A stretch of DNA of 37,064 nt from Frischella japonica (GTDB lineage: Bacteria > Pseudomonadota > Gammaproteobacteria > Enterobacterales > Orbaceae). Positions within the stretch are counted from its first letter, which is position 1, and each line of letters starts with the position of its first letter. Positions 1 to 9,778 of the stretch are shown here, piece by piece. The translations under genes were made by a program, and so were the position numbers. The notes beneath the pieces were generated by a model. That model did no database searches, was not told where the DNA came from, and saw nothing but the letters and a program-made list of their open reading frames with translations. The DNA is taken from positions 1 to 37,064 of the forward strand of contig NZ_JABURY010000004.1 of the NCBI RefSeq assembly GCF_014489845.1. Reading direction: 5' to 3'.

Positions 1-76
1 GAGCGGTAGTTCAGTTGGTTAGAATACCTGCCTGTCACGCAGGGGGTCGCGGGTTCGAGCCCCGTCCGTTCCGCCA
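1..76 (+). tRNA. aspT: tRNA-Asp (GTC), 5' base cut off
   Basis: Cloverleaf gene with anticodon GTC in the loop ctgtcac, T-arm ggttcgag and encoded 3' CCA. It is nearly identical to E. coli tRNA-Asp, which begins with one more G, so the gene lacks its first base at the window edge. The next gene is tRNA-Trp and then maoP, which is the order at the distal end of the E. coli rrnC operon. A 5S rRNA gene just outside the window is therefore expected (inference). Confidence 0.97.
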
Positions 77-86
77 ATTTCTATTT

Positions 87-162
87 AGGGGCGTAGTTCA
101 ATTGGTAGAGCACCGGTCTCCAAAACCGGGTGTTGGGAGTTCGAGCCTCTCCGCCCCTGCCA
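87..162 (+). tRNA. trpT: tRNA-Trp (CCA anticodon)
   Basis: A 76-nt cloverleaf with anticodon CCA in the loop ctccaaa, acceptor aggggcg pairing with cgcccct, and encoded CCA end. It is almost identical to E. coli tRNA-Trp. It lies 10 nt behind tRNA-Asp, so the two are probably cut from one precursor as distal tRNAs of an rRNA operon. Confidence 0.98.
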
Positions 163-229
163 TATCAGTAATATCTGAATAATTATTAATCACTTAGTGT
201 TTTACATGTGATAACATTTAAAATTTTTA

Positions 230-257
230 TTTACAGAATACTCATCTCGATTATAAT
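230..257 (+). promoter_or_regulatory. Sigma-70 promoter for maoP
   Basis: TTTACA (230-235), a 16-nt spacer and a perfect TATAAT (252-257), 43 nt before the maoP start codon. A start site near 264 is expected. This is the only good promoter between trpT and maoP. Confidence 0.65.
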
Positions 258-300
258 CCGCACAACAATATTATTGAACTTAAATTATTGAGGGTCGAAA

Positions 301-639
301 ATGGTAGAAAGTTTTCTTTCACAACAGCGTTTTTTTGATAATAAAAATTATCCAAGAGGTTTTTCACGTCATGGTGATTTTACCATTAAAGAATCTCAGC
401 TTTTAGAAAAATATGGCTGTGCGTTTAAGGATTTAGATAATGAGGTTCGAAAACCGGTAACTGCCGACGAAAAGTCTTTTGTATCAGTTTGCCGAGGCAG
501 CAAGGAAGCTTCTAATGAGTTTGAAAAGGTTTGGTTAAAATATTTGCATTGTATTAATAAAGCAAAAAAATTTCATACCCTATCAGGTGGTAAACCACAA
601 GTAGATATTGCCGATGATTTCATTGATAGTGATGATTAA
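301..639 (+). CDS. maoP: MaoP, Ori-macrodomain organisation protein (DUF413)
   Basis: A small soluble protein of 112 aa, the usual size for the DUF413/YifE family. In E. coli MaoP acts with the DNA site maoS to organise the Ori macrodomain of the chromosome. The sequence carries the family's conserved blocks, such as [18 protein letters not shown] near residue 12 and FEKVWLKY near residue 74, and ends in an acidic tail. The start is an ATG with the SD-like gagg (290-293). The gene stops 1 nt before the end of comM, which is convergent, and it sits beside trpT as in E. coli. The divergent regulator gene hdfR, found next to maoP in E. coli, is missing here. No maoS was located, because I cannot recall its sequence with confidence. 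Confidence 0.92.
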   Translation: MVESFLSQQRFFDNKNYPRGFSRHGDFTIKESQLLEKYGCAFKDLDNEVRKPVTADEKSFVSVCRGSKEASNEFEKVWLKYLHCINKAKKFHTLSGGKPQVDIADDFIDSDD

Positions 640-640
640 T

Positions 641-2164
641 TTAACCAATATTTTTATGTAATTGAATTAATAATTTATCCATAGAACGATAACTTAATGC
701 TTCAATTAAATGTTTTCGTTCTATGGCTATTTTTCCATCTAAATCAGCAATCGTTCTTGAAACTTTTAATATTCTATGCCATGCCCTAGCCGATAAACCT
801 AACTTCATTAAAGCCTGTTCCAAAAATTCGCTATCCTCAGATGTGAGAACACAATAAGTATTAATCTCATATGTTGTTAATTTGCTATTAATCTTATTTG
901 CTCTGCTAATTTGTTTTTCTCTAGCAATTATGACTCGTTTTTTTACTTCAGCTGTTGTATTACCACGATTCATGTTTTTACTTAGCGCTCCTTTTGGTAA
1001 AAGAGGGACTTCGATGGATAAATCAAATCTATCTAGAAATGGGCCTGATAAACGATTTAAATAGCGAATTACTTGTTGGGGGGTTGTTCTATTATGGGTA
1101 CCTTGATAATGTCCTGTAGGACTTGGGTTCATCGCAGCAATAAGCTGAATACTAGCTGGGAAAGTAATTTTGGCGTTTGCTCTTGAGATAATAATTTCTC
1201 CAGATTCTAAAGGTTCTCGTAATGCATCTAACACTTTACGACTAAATTCCGGTAATTCATCTAAAAATAAAATGCCATTATGCGCTAGAGAAATTTCACC
1301 AGGCTTGGGGATTGAGCCGCCACCAACGAGTGCAGCTATCGATGCACTATGATGAGGTGCTCTAAAAGGTCTACAACGCCAATTTTTATTCGTATTTATT
1401 TGATTAACTAAACTGTTTATTGTTGCTGTTTGAAGTGATTCTTTATCATTTAGAGGTGGTAATAAATCAACTAATCTAGTAGCTAACATTGTTTTTCCTG
1501 TTCCTGGCGGACCTATTAATAACAGATTATGTCCTCCAGCGGCAGCTATTTCTAAAGCGCGTTTGGCATGTTCTTGTCCTATAATATCTTGTAAATCGTT
1601 TAAATTCTGTTGAATATCTAACGGGATATTATAAGTTACATTCGTTAGCGGTGTTTCACCAGAGAAATGTTGGCATAACTGGAGCAAATTTTCGCATACC
1701 AATGCATTACTATGATTTATTAATGCTATTTCTGACGAATTTTCTTTTGAAAGAATAAGAATTCTATCATGTTCTTGAACAGAAATAGCCGCAGGAATTG
1801 CGCCTTTTATCGCTCTTATTTCACCTGATAACGCTAGCTCTCCTAGGAATTCATATTGATATAATTGATCCGTTTTGATCTGGAATGTTGCAGCTAAAAT
1901 TGCCACAGCGATCGGTAAATCAAAGCGACTACCTTCTTTCGGTAGATCTGCTGGTGAGAGATTAATGGTTATTTTTTTACTAGGAAAAGTGAAACCACTA
2001 TTTATAATTGCACTTCTCACGCGATCTTTTGCTTCTTTAACAGATGTTTCAGGTAATCCAACTAGAGTAAAGCTTGGCATTCCGTTACTGATATGTATTT
2101 CAACATCAATTTTAGGGGCTTGAATGCCAATACAAGCCCGAGTATATATTGTGAAAAGCGACAT
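641..2164 (-). CDS. comM: ComM/YifB, Mg-chelatase-like AAA+ ATPase
   Basis: A 507-aa protein matching ComM (YifB in E. coli). In naturally competent bacteria ComM is a hexameric helicase that promotes branch migration when incoming DNA is integrated. Visible parts are an N-terminal Lon-protease-like fold (about residues 1-170), a Mg-chelatase ChlI ATPase core with Walker A GPPGTGKT (218-225) and Walker B ILFLDE (298-303), and a C-terminal helical lid (about 400-507) with the SARAWHRILKVSRTIADL block. Length is typical of the family. It faces maoP tail to tail, as in E. coli. Its presence does not prove competence, since many non-transforming species keep it. Confidence 0.95.
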   Translation of the reverse strand: MSLFTIYTRACIGIQAPKIDVEIHISNGMPSFTLVGLPETSVKEAKDRVRSAIINSGFTFPSKKITINLSPADLPKEGSRFDLPIAVAILAATFQIKTDQLYQYEFLGELALSGEIRAIKGAIPAAISVQEHDRILILSKENSSEIALINHSNALVCENLLQLCQHFSGETPLTNVTYNIPLDIQQNLNDLQDIIGQEHAKRALEIAAAGGHNLLLIGPPGTGKTMLATRLVDLLPPLNDKESLQTATINSLVNQINTNKNWRCRPFRAPHHSASIAALVGGGSIPKPGEISLAHNGILFLDELPEFSRKVLDALREPLESGEIIISRANAKITFPASIQLIAAMNPSPTGHYQGTHNRTTPQQVIRYLNRLSGPFLDRFDLSIEVPLLPKGALSKNMNRGNTTAEVKKRVIIAREKQISRANKINSKLTTYEINTYCVLTSEDSEFLEQALMKLGLSARAWHRILKVSRTIADLDGKIAIERKHLIEALSYRSMDKLLIQLHKNIG

Positions 2165-2324
2165 TGAATAATCCTAAATCAATTGAAATAAGATTAATTT
2201 AGCTGGATATTAGACAAATAAATTTTTTTAGCGTTTCTTTGCGATTTATTTCATATATTTCATAATTATTTTTCTGTAGATTAGTCAAATGCTTTCGGTT
2301 TATTTTGGAATTTATTAAATTTTA

Positions 2325-3125
2325 TTAAGAGTTACTAAGTTTAAATATTTTTGAAATCATTAAAGATAAAATAAATATAAATGCATTTGTAATAACGACA
2401 GAAGGTCCGGTTGGGCTATCATAATATGCAGATATAATTAAACCACCTATCACAGATATAATACCGATAATAATCGCAAAAATCGCCATTTGTTCTGGTG
2501 ATTTTGCATAGCAACGGGCGGTTGCGGCTGGAATAATCAGTAAAGAAGTGATAATTAATGCGCCAACAAATTTCATGGCTAAAGCAATCGTTAATGCTAA
2601 TAGTAAAGTGAGAATAAATTTTGTTTTGATAATGTTGATACCATTACTAAAAGCTAGTTCTTCACTTACTGTTATGAATAAAAAACGATTCCAATTGAGA
2701 TACAATATAATACTGACAATAATCGTTCCAAAAAGAATATAATAAATATCATTTAGAGTGATTGAAAGTAAATCACCAAATAGATATCCCATAAGATCGA
2801 CTCGAATATTATTTAATAAGCTGATAACTACCACGCCAAGTGATAGTGAACTATGCGCTAAAATTCCCAATAGTGTATCAATCGCTAATTTTTGTTGCAA
2901 TTCTAGTACAATAAGACCAACAGCAAGTATTACGGTGAGAAAAATAACCGCATAAAATGGGTTTATATTTAATAAAAAACTCAATGCTATACCAAGTAAG
3001 GCTGCATGGGAGAGGGTATCACCAAAATACGACATCTTCCTCCATACTACGAATGTTCCCAATGGTCCGGTTATTAATGATAAAATAATTCCAGCAAGCA
3101 AAGGTGGTAGTAATAGTTCAAACAT
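2325..3125 (-). CDS. znuB: Zinc ABC transporter permease ZnuB
   Basis: Inner-membrane subunit of the ZnuABC zinc importer, 266 aa, with about eight hydrophobic helices. The [22 protein letters not shown] block near the N-terminus is close to E. coli ZnuB, which starts with MIELL. The start was set at the ATG at 3123-3125 (MFELL), because the longer open frame to 3239 lies inside znuC and adds residues unlike the family. It overlaps the end of znuC by 8 nt, which indicates translational coupling. Transcription should start at the Zur-controlled znuC promoter. Confidence 0.95.
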   Translation of the reverse strand: MFELLLPPLLAGIILSLITGPLGTFVVWRKMSYFGDTLSHAALLGIALSFLLNINPFYAVIFLTVILAVGLIVLELQQKLAIDTLLGILAHSSLSLGVVVISLLNNIRVDLMGYLFGDLLSITLNDIYYILFGTIIVSIILYLNWNRFLFITVSEELAFSNGINIIKTKFILTLLLALTIALAMKFVGALIITSLLIIPAATARCYAKSPEQMAIFAIIIGIISVIGGLIISAYYDSPTGPSVVITNAFIFILSLMISKIFKLSNS

Positions 3126-3879
3126 TTTTCTTTGCTCCAAAATTTGGTAACATAATGCGCCCCTGATAGTTAGTTTGATGCAAATGGTGATGTTTATAAA
3201 CGGCAAGTTGATTAGCTGCATTACGGCCAAATAGTGCAATGAATTCAGGGTCGTTTGAGACTAATGCTGGAGTACCAGAACAACAGATATGTTTATTTAA
3301 ACAAATCACTTCATCGGTCTTTGCCATTACTAAATGTAAATCGTGGGAAATCATTAACACCGCACAATTAAATTCATTTTTAGCGTTAGCAATCAAATTA
3401 TACAAAGTGATTTGTCCATTTACATCAACACCTTGAGTCGGTTCATCTAAGATTAAAAGTTCTGGCTTTTTAACTAAAGCTTGTGCAAGTAAAACACGTT
3501 GCATTTCCCCCCCCGATAATTGTTGCATGGTTTTATTAATCAAACCAAATGCGTTGACACGATGTAACATTTTTTCAATATTGTGGCTATTGATAGTCGG
3601 ATTGAGTTGCATAAAACGCTTTACTGTTATAGGTAAGGTTTTATCAATTTGTAAATTTTGCGGCACATAGCCAATAGTAAGATTTTTTTTACGAACAATC
3701 AAACCATTAGATGGTTTAAGAAGACCTAATACAAGCTTTACGAGTGTGGATTTACCAGCACCATTTGGACCTAATATTGTAATAATTTTACCTGTATCAA
3801 TCGTAAACGAGATATTGCTTAAAATGTTCTGTTGATTAAGGCTGATAGATACATTTTTAATAGAAACTAACGGTTGCAT
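3118..3879 (-). CDS. znuC: Zinc ABC transporter ATPase ZnuC
   Basis: Cytoplasmic ATPase of the zinc importer, 253 aa (E. coli: 251). Walker A GPNGAGKS (37-44), signature LSGGE (121-125), Walker B LLILDEP (141-147) and the switch histidine in ISHD (179) are intact. The C-terminal stretch beyond residue 200 is histidine-rich (KHHHLHQ), as in other ZnuC proteins. It is the first gene of the znuCB pair, divergent from znuA across a 78-bp region with a Zur-type operator. Confidence 0.96.
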   Translation of the reverse strand: MQPLVSIKNVSISLNQQNILSNISFTIDTGKIITILGPNGAGKSTLVKLVLGLLKPSNGLIVRKKNLTIGYVPQNLQIDKTLPITVKRFMQLNPTINSHNIEKMLHRVNAFGLINKTMQQLSGGEMQRVLLAQALVKKPELLILDEPTQGVDVNGQITLYNLIANAKNEFNCAVLMISHDLHLVMAKTDEVICLNKHICCSGTPALVSNDPEFIALFGRNAANQLAVYKHHHLHQTNYQGRIMLPNFGAKKNV

Positions 3880-3907
3880 TTTATTTATAAATCACTTGTC
3901 TTATTTA

Positions 3908-3924
3908 ATGTTATATTATAACAT
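3908..3924. promoter_or_regulatory. Zur box between znuC and znuA
   Basis: atgttatattataacat is a palindrome around one central base. It matches the core of the E. coli znu operator (TGTTATA-TATAACA halves). It sits 28 nt upstream of znuC and 33 nt upstream of znuA, placed to repress both directions when zinc is plentiful. The match to the known site is direct; Zur binding itself is inference, since no zur gene is in the window. Confidence 0.85.
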
Positions 3925-3957
3925 AACATTAATTTTCATTTAGTACATCTATTATAT

Positions 3958-4881
3958 ATGTTTATCAAAAAATTAATTAAAAAATCTTACATCTTATTGA
4001 TAATCAACATGATATTTTTTACCTCTTTTTGTCAGGCTAAAATTATTACTTCTATTAAACCCTTAGGGTTTATTACAGAAGCTATTGCTTCTGGCGTCTC
4101 AGAGACAGACGTTTTATTACCAGATGGAGCATCCCCTCATACTTATTCTTTAAAACCTTCTGACTTGATAAAATTAAATTCGGCTGACTTGATCATTTGG
4201 GTTGGTGAAGATATGGAAACATTTATGCCAAGTGTTTTAAAGGATATTGACAATAATAAAACGATTGAGTTAACTGAATACCCAACAATTGAAGCTCTCC
4301 TCAAATCAGGAGAGAAACATGGAGAGTTGAATCATGCTGACGAGCATCATGCTCACCATGAACATGGGCGATTTGATAATCATATTTGGCTATCACCTAA
4401 AATAGCTGAAATTTCTGCACAAATCATTCATGATAAATTGCAGAAAATTTATCCCCAAAAAGCAGCTCTTCTTGAACAAAATTTGCATGATTTTTTAATT
4501 AATCTAAAACAAACAGAACAAAATATTGCAAAAAAATTGAATAGCGTACAAAATAAGGGATATTTCGTTTTTCATGATTCTTATGCTTATTTTGAAGCTC
4601 AATTTAACTTGAATAATTTAGGTAGTTTCACAATCAATCCCTCAATTCAACCTGGGTTAAAGAAGATTTACGAAATTCAAAAAGAATTAAAAAACAGGAA
4701 TGCAGTTTGTATTTTTAGGGAACCTCAATTTAGTCCGGTCATTGTTAATAAATTAATAGATGGTACTAATGTTAAAGTCGGGGAACTGGATCCCTTGGGG
4801 ATGGATATTGTTATGACAAAAGATGCATACTGTAAATTTTTGTTAAAAATAACACAGCAGTTATTAAATTGTTTAGAATGA
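3958..4881 (+). CDS. znuA: Periplasmic zinc-binding protein ZnuA
   Basis: High-affinity zinc receptor of ZnuABC, 307 aa, family A1/cluster 9. It has a Lys-rich signal peptide with likely cleavage after FCQA (residue 27). Zinc-ligand regions are visible: H61 in SPHTYSLKPSD, a His/Glu-rich loop (about 121-142: HHAHHEH) and H142 in NHIWLSP, plus FHDSYAYFE further on. The His-rich loop is shorter than in E. coli. No strong ribosome-binding site precedes the ATG. It is divergent from znuCB and followed after 34 nt by mepM with no terminator between. Confidence 0.95.
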   Translation: MFIKKLIKKSYILLIINMIFFTSFCQAKIITSIKPLGFITEAIASGVSETDVLLPDGASPHTYSLKPSDLIKLNSADLIIWVGEDMETFMPSVLKDIDNNKTIELTEYPTIEALLKSGEKHGELNHADEHHAHHEHGRFDNHIWLSPKIAEISAQIIHDKLQKIYPQKAALLEQNLHDFLINLKQTEQNIAKKLNSVQNKGYFVFHDSYAYFEAQFNLNNLGSFTINPSIQPGLKKIYEIQKELKNRNAVCIFREPQFSPVIVNKLIDGTNVKVGELDPLGMDIVMTKDAYCKFLLKITQQLLNCLE

Positions 4882-4915
4882 GCTAAAATTATAATCAATC
4901 AAAAAGGTTACTTGA

Positions 4916-6304
4916 GTGCAGCAGATTGACCCATCTGATGTTGTTGAAAAAGAATTTAAATTTCCTTATATTGCAATATTAGTTGTTTTTTTTATTTTTA
5001 TATTATTTTTCAATTTATGGCGTCCGCTTAACCCTGAGCGGACAAGTTATATTCCATTAAATCCCCAAGTTCAAACGACTGTGATTGAAAAACAACAATT
5101 GCCGACATCAGTAGGTAATGCAGCAATTGTTAGGCTTGAAGAACGTATTAATAACGAGCAAAATACTGAGGAATCTTTAGATCAACCGAAGCCTGAAGAT
5201 GAAGTAATTAAAGATGAAATTGATGAAGTAATAGAGCAAGATGATAGTAATGTTCAATACACTGTGAGTCGTGGAGATACTCTATCTGGTATTATGGCTC
5301 AATACGGTGTCAATCGTAATGATGTCTATATACTAACAAAACAATTCAAACAACTAACCAATTTAAGAATCGGGCAACAAATCAGTTGGACTGTTGATAA
5401 TGAGCATAACTTAAAAAGTTTTAGCTGGATTATTTCTAATAATAATATGCGCATTTATGAAAAAGTGAATAATAAATTTGTTGAGCGTTTAGAAACTCGA
5501 GAAGGTATTTGGAAGCCTTATAATGCACAAGGTCAGATTGAAACATCCTTTGTAGCAGATGCTAGAAAACAAGGTCTAACAAGTAATGAAATAGCCAATA
5601 TTACTAAAGCGTTACAATGGCAATTAGATTTTAGACGGTTAAAAAAAGGTGATAAGTTTTCAGTTTTATTATCTAGAGAGATGTTCGGTGATAAACATGA
5701 AAAAAGTCAATTATTGGCAGTAAGAATCCAAAATGGCTCTAAAAACTATTATGCGGTTTTAGCTGAAGATGGTCATTACTATGATATGCATGGCGCAAGT
5801 TTATCACAAAACTTTTTACGCTATCCTTTGGTAAAACAAGCGAGAATTTCATCAGGATTTAATCCTAGACGATTACATCCTGTTACTAAAAAAATAGCGC
5901 CTCATAATGGTGTTGATTTTGCTGTTTCGCGTGGCACGCCAGTGCTAGCTGTAGGCGAAGGGGAAGTTATGATTGCTAAATATAGTGGTTCAGCCGGTAA
6001 TTACATAGCAATTCGCCACGGTCGACAATACACAACTAAATATATGCATCTTGATAAAATACTGGTCAAAGCTGGGCAGATAGTAAAAAAAGGTGATAAA
6101 ATTGGTTTATCTGGCAACACAGGGCGTTCAACAGGACCACATCTACATTTTGAATTACATATTGATGGTAAACCAGTAAATCCGTTAACAGCAAATTTAC
6201 CTATTTCTGATGGTTTAACCGGTAAGTCTAAAAAAACGTTCTTGGAGCAGTTTAAGAAAATTAAACCAAAACTTGCATTTGAATCTGAACACAATAGTAA
6301 TTAA
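4916..6304 (+). CDS. mepM: Murein DD-endopeptidase MepM (LysM + M23)
   Basis: Zinc metallopeptidase that cuts peptide cross-links in peptidoglycan so that new strands can be inserted; 462 aa. Order: one transmembrane anchor (17-35), an acidic linker, LysM (about 114-159), a middle domain, and an M23 catalytic domain with H330 and D334 (HNGVDFAV) and H409/H411 (HLHFE). The start is GTG, preceded by aaaggtt. Being 34 nt behind znuA, it can be read from the Zur-regulated promoter, an arrangement shared with E. coli. A good terminator follows. Confidence 0.95.
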   Translation: MQQIDPSDVVEKEFKFPYIAILVVFFIFILFFNLWRPLNPERTSYIPLNPQVQTTVIEKQQLPTSVGNAAIVRLEERINNEQNTEESLDQPKPEDEVIKDEIDEVIEQDDSNVQYTVSRGDTLSGIMAQYGVNRNDVYILTKQFKQLTNLRIGQQISWTVDNEHNLKSFSWIISNNNMRIYEKVNNKFVERLETREGIWKPYNAQGQIETSFVADARKQGLTSNEIANITKALQWQLDFRRLKKGDKFSVLLSREMFGDKHEKSQLLAVRIQNGSKNYYAVLAEDGHYYDMHGASLSQNFLRYPLVKQARISSGFNPRRLHPVTKKIAPHNGVDFAVSRGTPVLAVGEGEVMIAKYSGSAGNYIAIRHGRQYTTKYMHLDKILVKAGQIVKKGDKIGLSGNTGRSTGPHLHFELHIDGKPVNPLTANLPISDGLTGKSKKTFLEQFKKIKPKLAFESEHNSN

Positions 6305-6321
6305 TATTAGATATCAATGCT

Positions 6322-6352
6322 AAAAGGTCAATAATATTTATTGGCCTTTTTT
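6322..6352 (+). terminator. Rho-independent terminator after mepM
   Basis: A 13-bp stem (6322-6334 with 6338-6350, one G-U pair), a 3-nt loop and a T run starting inside the right arm. It lies 18 nt past the mepM stop. Confidence 0.85.
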
Positions 6353-6400
6353 AATAAAAAAGTTTAGCTTATGCAATTATTAAAATTTAATTTTGGTTGT

Positions 6401-6430
6401 AATCAAATCAAATCAAATCAAATCAAATTA
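6401..6430. repeat. Pentanucleotide tandem repeat (AATCA)
   Basis: Five perfect copies of aatca and a sixth degenerate copy (aatta), in the gap between the converging genes mepM and sfsA. It is outside coding sequence and downstream of both genes, so a change in copy number is not expected to switch either one. Confidence 0.95.
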
Positions 6431-6468
6431 GCAAATAAACTTTAATCCTTAATAAACAGTGTTAAAAG

Positions 6469-7188
6469 TTAATCAAAGGTAATGGCTAGTGGCCGTTTTA
6501 TCCAAATTCCTGCCGGCGATATTGTCGTTTTATAACAAATAACTTCAACGCCATTTTGGTAAGCTTGTTTAAGAAGACTGCTATAAGCCGGATCGATATC
6601 ATATGCAGGGCAAAACTGTTCTATTCCTGTATGCATGACAAGAAAGAAAACCACAGCGCGTTCTCCTTTTTTCACGATAGAGATCAATTCCCGAAGGTGT
6701 TTTTGACCTCTGGTTGTGATTGTATCAGGGAAATAGCCATATTGATTATTTGGGTTAAATAATGTCACTGATTTTATTTCAACATAACACTGATTTCGTT
6801 TGTTATCAGATAATAATAAATCGATACGACTATTTTCTGAGCCATATTTAACTTCAGATTTGATATTGTTATAACCTATCAATTTTGGAATTTTATGTTT
6901 AATAATAGCTTCTTTAACTATTTGATTCGCTCTAATAGTATTTACACATATCCAATGATTTTGGCTTGTTAAGGTTAATTCCCAGCTATTAGGTAATTTT
7001 CGTTTGGAATTGTTAGAGGTTGAAAACCAAACCGTATCCCCTTCATTGGCACAACCTGTCATTGCTCCTGTATTGGCACAATGAATTGTGATAATTTCAC
7101 CATTATTTAGTTGAATATCCGCTAAAAAGCGTTTATAGCGCTTAATTAACGTTGCTGATTGTAACTGAGAAGGGAAAAGCATTGACAT
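6469..7188 (-). CDS. sfsA: SfsA, sugar fermentation stimulation protein / nuclease-like
   Basis: A 239-aa protein closely like E. coli SfsA (234 aa). The role is poorly defined: it was named for a stimulating effect on maltose fermentation, and structural work on the family points to a nuclease-like fold with DNA binding. Conserved blocks are [11 protein letters not shown] near residue 14, [11 protein letters not shown] near 36, and [17 protein letters not shown] followed by YVEIKSVTL, the acidic patch of the PD-(D/E)XK-like core. The ATG at 7188 is preceded by an AGAG motif; the ATG two codons later (7182) is also possible. It is divergent from mrcB with about 90 bp between. Confidence 0.93.
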   Translation of the reverse strand: MSMLFPSQLQSATLIKRYKRFLADIQLNNGEIITIHCANTGAMTGCANEGDTVWFSTSNNSKRKLPNSWELTLTSQNHWICVNTIRANQIVKEAIIKHKIPKLIGYNNIKSEVKYGSENSRIDLLLSDNKRNQCYVEIKSVTLFNPNNQYGYFPDTITTRGQKHLRELISIVKKGERAVVFFLVMHTGIEQFCPAYDIDPAYSSLLKQAYQNGVEVICYKTTISPAGIWIKRPLAITFD

Positions 7189-7278
7189 TCACTCTGGATA
7201 TGAAAAAGTATGTTATTATAAACCTAATTATATTTATAGTGCGAATTAAGCGTAAAAGTGATTGAAAACAGGTGATAT

Positions 7279-9636
7279 TTGGCTAAGAAGACGAAGACCG
7301 AGCAAAAAACAAAACAACGTTCTAAAAAAAGTAAGAAAAAAAATACTAAAACTAGTAAAAAAAGCTATTTTGGTTGGTTATTGTTAAAATTATTGCTTGT
7401 TATTACCGCTGTAATTATTGTAAGTGGTATATATTTAGATCAGCAGATTAAAGAAAAAATCGATGGTAATGTTTGGCAATTACCTGCTACGGTTTATGGT
7501 AGGATTATTATACTTGAATCAGGTGACGTTTTTAGTCTGGATGAAATCATCGCTCAGCTAAATAGTTCTCATTATCGGCAAGTTTCGGTCATAACAAAAC
7601 CTGGTGAGTTTATAGTAAAGCCAAATTACATCGATATTTATCGTAGACCATTTTCCTTTCCCGATGCTGATGAAGAGCCTTTTTATGCCAGAATCACTTT
7701 TAAGCAAAATCATATCATCAAAATCATCAATCTTAATAATGGTCGGAAAATCGATTCATTAAAAATTGATCCTAAACTTATTACTTTAATACGGTCTTCA
7801 AATAATGAACAACGTTTATTTGTGCCATTAAAAGATTTTCCTGAATCATTAGTGCAAACGTTAATTGCGACAGAAGATAAGCGTTTTTATCAACATGATG
7901 GTATTAGTATTTATTCAATATTACGCGCAATTTATGCTAATTTGATTTCTGGCAGAACCTTGCAAGGTGGAAGTACTTTAACCCAACAATTAGTTAAAAA
8001 TCTTTTTTTAACGAACGAGCGCTCTTATGTGAGAAAATTACGTGAAGCTTATATGGCGATTATTTTAGATTCTCGTTACAGTAAGGAACGGATTCTAGAA
8101 CTCTATCTGAATGAGGTTTATCTCGGTCAGGTTGCCGATCAAGAAATTCATGGTTTTCCTTTAGCAAGTCTTTATTATTTTGGTCGACCCGTTAATGAAT
8201 TAAGCTTGGATCAGCAAGCTCTATTAGTTGCAATGGTAAAAGGTGCTTCCTATTATAATCCTTGGTCCAAACCAGATAGAGTGCTAGAGCGTCGTAATCT
8301 TGTTCTAAAGTTGATTCAAGAGCAAAATATAATTGATGAAGAATTATATCAATTATTATGTCGTCGCAGCCTATCTATTCTACCTAAAGGTGGCGTAATT
8401 TCACCACATCCCGCTTTTGTTCAATTGGTAAAGCGAGATTTACGTAAACAGCTCGGTGAACATGCTAATCATTTATCAGGTATGAAAATTTTCACAACTT
8501 TTGATCCGTTAGTACAACAGGCTGCTGAACAGGCACTTACCGAAGAAATAGCACGTTTAAAAAAAATTACGAATAATCCATATTTACAAGCAGCGATTGT
8601 GATAGTTGACCGTCAGACAGGAGAAATACGGGGATTAATTGGTGGTGAAGATCCACAATATCCAGGATATAATCGCGCCTTATTTGCAAGACGGCCTATC
8701 GGCTCTTTGGCGAAACCGCCGACTTATTTAACTGCCTTAAGTCATCCACAACAATACCAACTCAATACTATTCTTGAGGATAAACCGATAACGATAAAAT
8801 TAGATAATCATACTATATGGAAACCAAATAATTTTGATAAACAATATCGTAATAAAGTGTTATTAGTCGATGCTCTGGCTAAATCACTCAATGTTCCATC
8901 TGTTAATCTTGGCATGTCCGTAGGATTATCTGCGACAAAGAAAACTTTGCTTTCGCTCGGGGTGCCCGAGTCTGAAATTAAAGCTGTTCCATCGCGATTT
9001 TTAGGATCATTAGAACTCACTCCTTTAGAAACTGCACAAATCTATCAAGTGATTACCAATACCGGCAAAAAGTCGTCATTATCTATTTTAAATGCTGTTG
9101 TTTCTAATCAAAACCAATTGGTTTTTCAAAGTTATCCTAATATTATTCAGGCAGTTTCTGCGCAAGCAGCTTATTTAACAACTTATGCAATGCAACAAGT
9201 TATAGAACGAGGTACAGCTAAAGCGCTAAGCAGTGATTATCCGTCGACTCATTTAGCGGGAAAAACGGGTACAACAAATGATTTACGTGATAGTTGGTTT
9301 GTCGGAATTGATGGAAAAAATGTTGTAGTTATTTGGGTGGGGTTAGATGATCACAAACCGATGCAATTAACTGGTTCTGCTGGAGCGTTAAAAATCTACC
9401 AGAAATATTTACATTACAATCCACCACAATCTTTTTATCAAAATCAACCAGCAAATATTAAAATGATAAATATTGATGCTCAGGGAAGATGGCAATGTGC
9501 TGGCGTTGGTGTAATGCAGCTACCGGTATGGGCAAGTGATAAAAATGGGTTATGTAGTAATGATAATTCAATATCTGATTACCAAAAAACTGAAGATCAA
9601 GCACCTAATTGGTTGAAAAGAATGTTTAACTTTTAA
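7279..9636 (+). CDS. mrcB: Penicillin-binding protein 1B
   Basis: Bifunctional peptidoglycan synthase, 785 aa (E. coli: 844). Order: a Lys-rich cytoplasmic tail (1-30), a membrane helix (about 31-53), a UB2H-like domain (about 70-160) that in E. coli meets LpoB, a GT51 glycosyltransferase (about 175-350) with catalytic E199 in ATEDKRFYQHDG and RTLQGGSTLTQQLVKN, and a transpeptidase with S476-LAK, SLN (536-538) and KTGT (662-665). The start is TTG, supported by the SD aggtga (7270-7275); no ATG gives a better start. The C-terminal tail is short compared with E. coli. No lpoB is seen in the window. Confidence 0.96.
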   Translation: MAKKTKTEQKTKQRSKKSKKKNTKTSKKSYFGWLLLKLLLVITAVIIVSGIYLDQQIKEKIDGNVWQLPATVYGRIIILESGDVFSLDEIIAQLNSSHYRQVSVITKPGEFIVKPNYIDIYRRPFSFPDADEEPFYARITFKQNHIIKIINLNNGRKIDSLKIDPKLITLIRSSNNEQRLFVPLKDFPESLVQTLIATEDKRFYQHDGISIYSILRAIYANLISGRTLQGGSTLTQQLVKNLFLTNERSYVRKLREAYMAIILDSRYSKERILELYLNEVYLGQVADQEIHGFPLASLYYFGRPVNELSLDQQALLVAMVKGASYYNPWSKPDRVLERRNLVLKLIQEQNIIDEELYQLLCRRSLSILPKGGVISPHPAFVQLVKRDLRKQLGEHANHLSGMKIFTTFDPLVQQAAEQALTEEIARLKKITNNPYLQAAIVIVDRQTGEIRGLIGGEDPQYPGYNRALFARRPIGSLAKPPTYLTALSHPQQYQLNTILEDKPITIKLDNHTIWKPNNFDKQYRNKVLLVDALAKSLNVPSVNLGMSVGLSATKKTLLSLGVPESEIKAVPSRFLGSLELTPLETAQIYQVITNTGKKSSLSILNAVVSNQNQLVFQSYPNIIQAVSAQAAYLTTYAMQQVIERGTAKALSSDYPSTHLAGKTGTTNDLRDSWFVGIDGKNVVVIWVGLDDHKPMQLTGSAGALKIYQKYLHYNPPQSFYQNQPANIKMINIDAQGRWQCAGVGVMQLPVWASDKNGLCSNDNSISDYQKTEDQAPNWLKRMFNF

Positions 9637-9778
9637 ACAAATAATAAAATGTTTGAATAAATTTAAAGCATAATTAAAAATATCAAAAATTAATTTAACA
9701 AAGCTTATTTTTTGATTAAAATAGCCGAACTAAAAATTAATCTTATTTAATTATCACAATAAATTAACTTAAACCCCA

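Noticed and set aside
3126..3239. Longer znuB start
   Set aside because: The added 38 residues lie inside znuC and have no counterpart in ZnuB; the ATG at 3125 aligns with E. coli.
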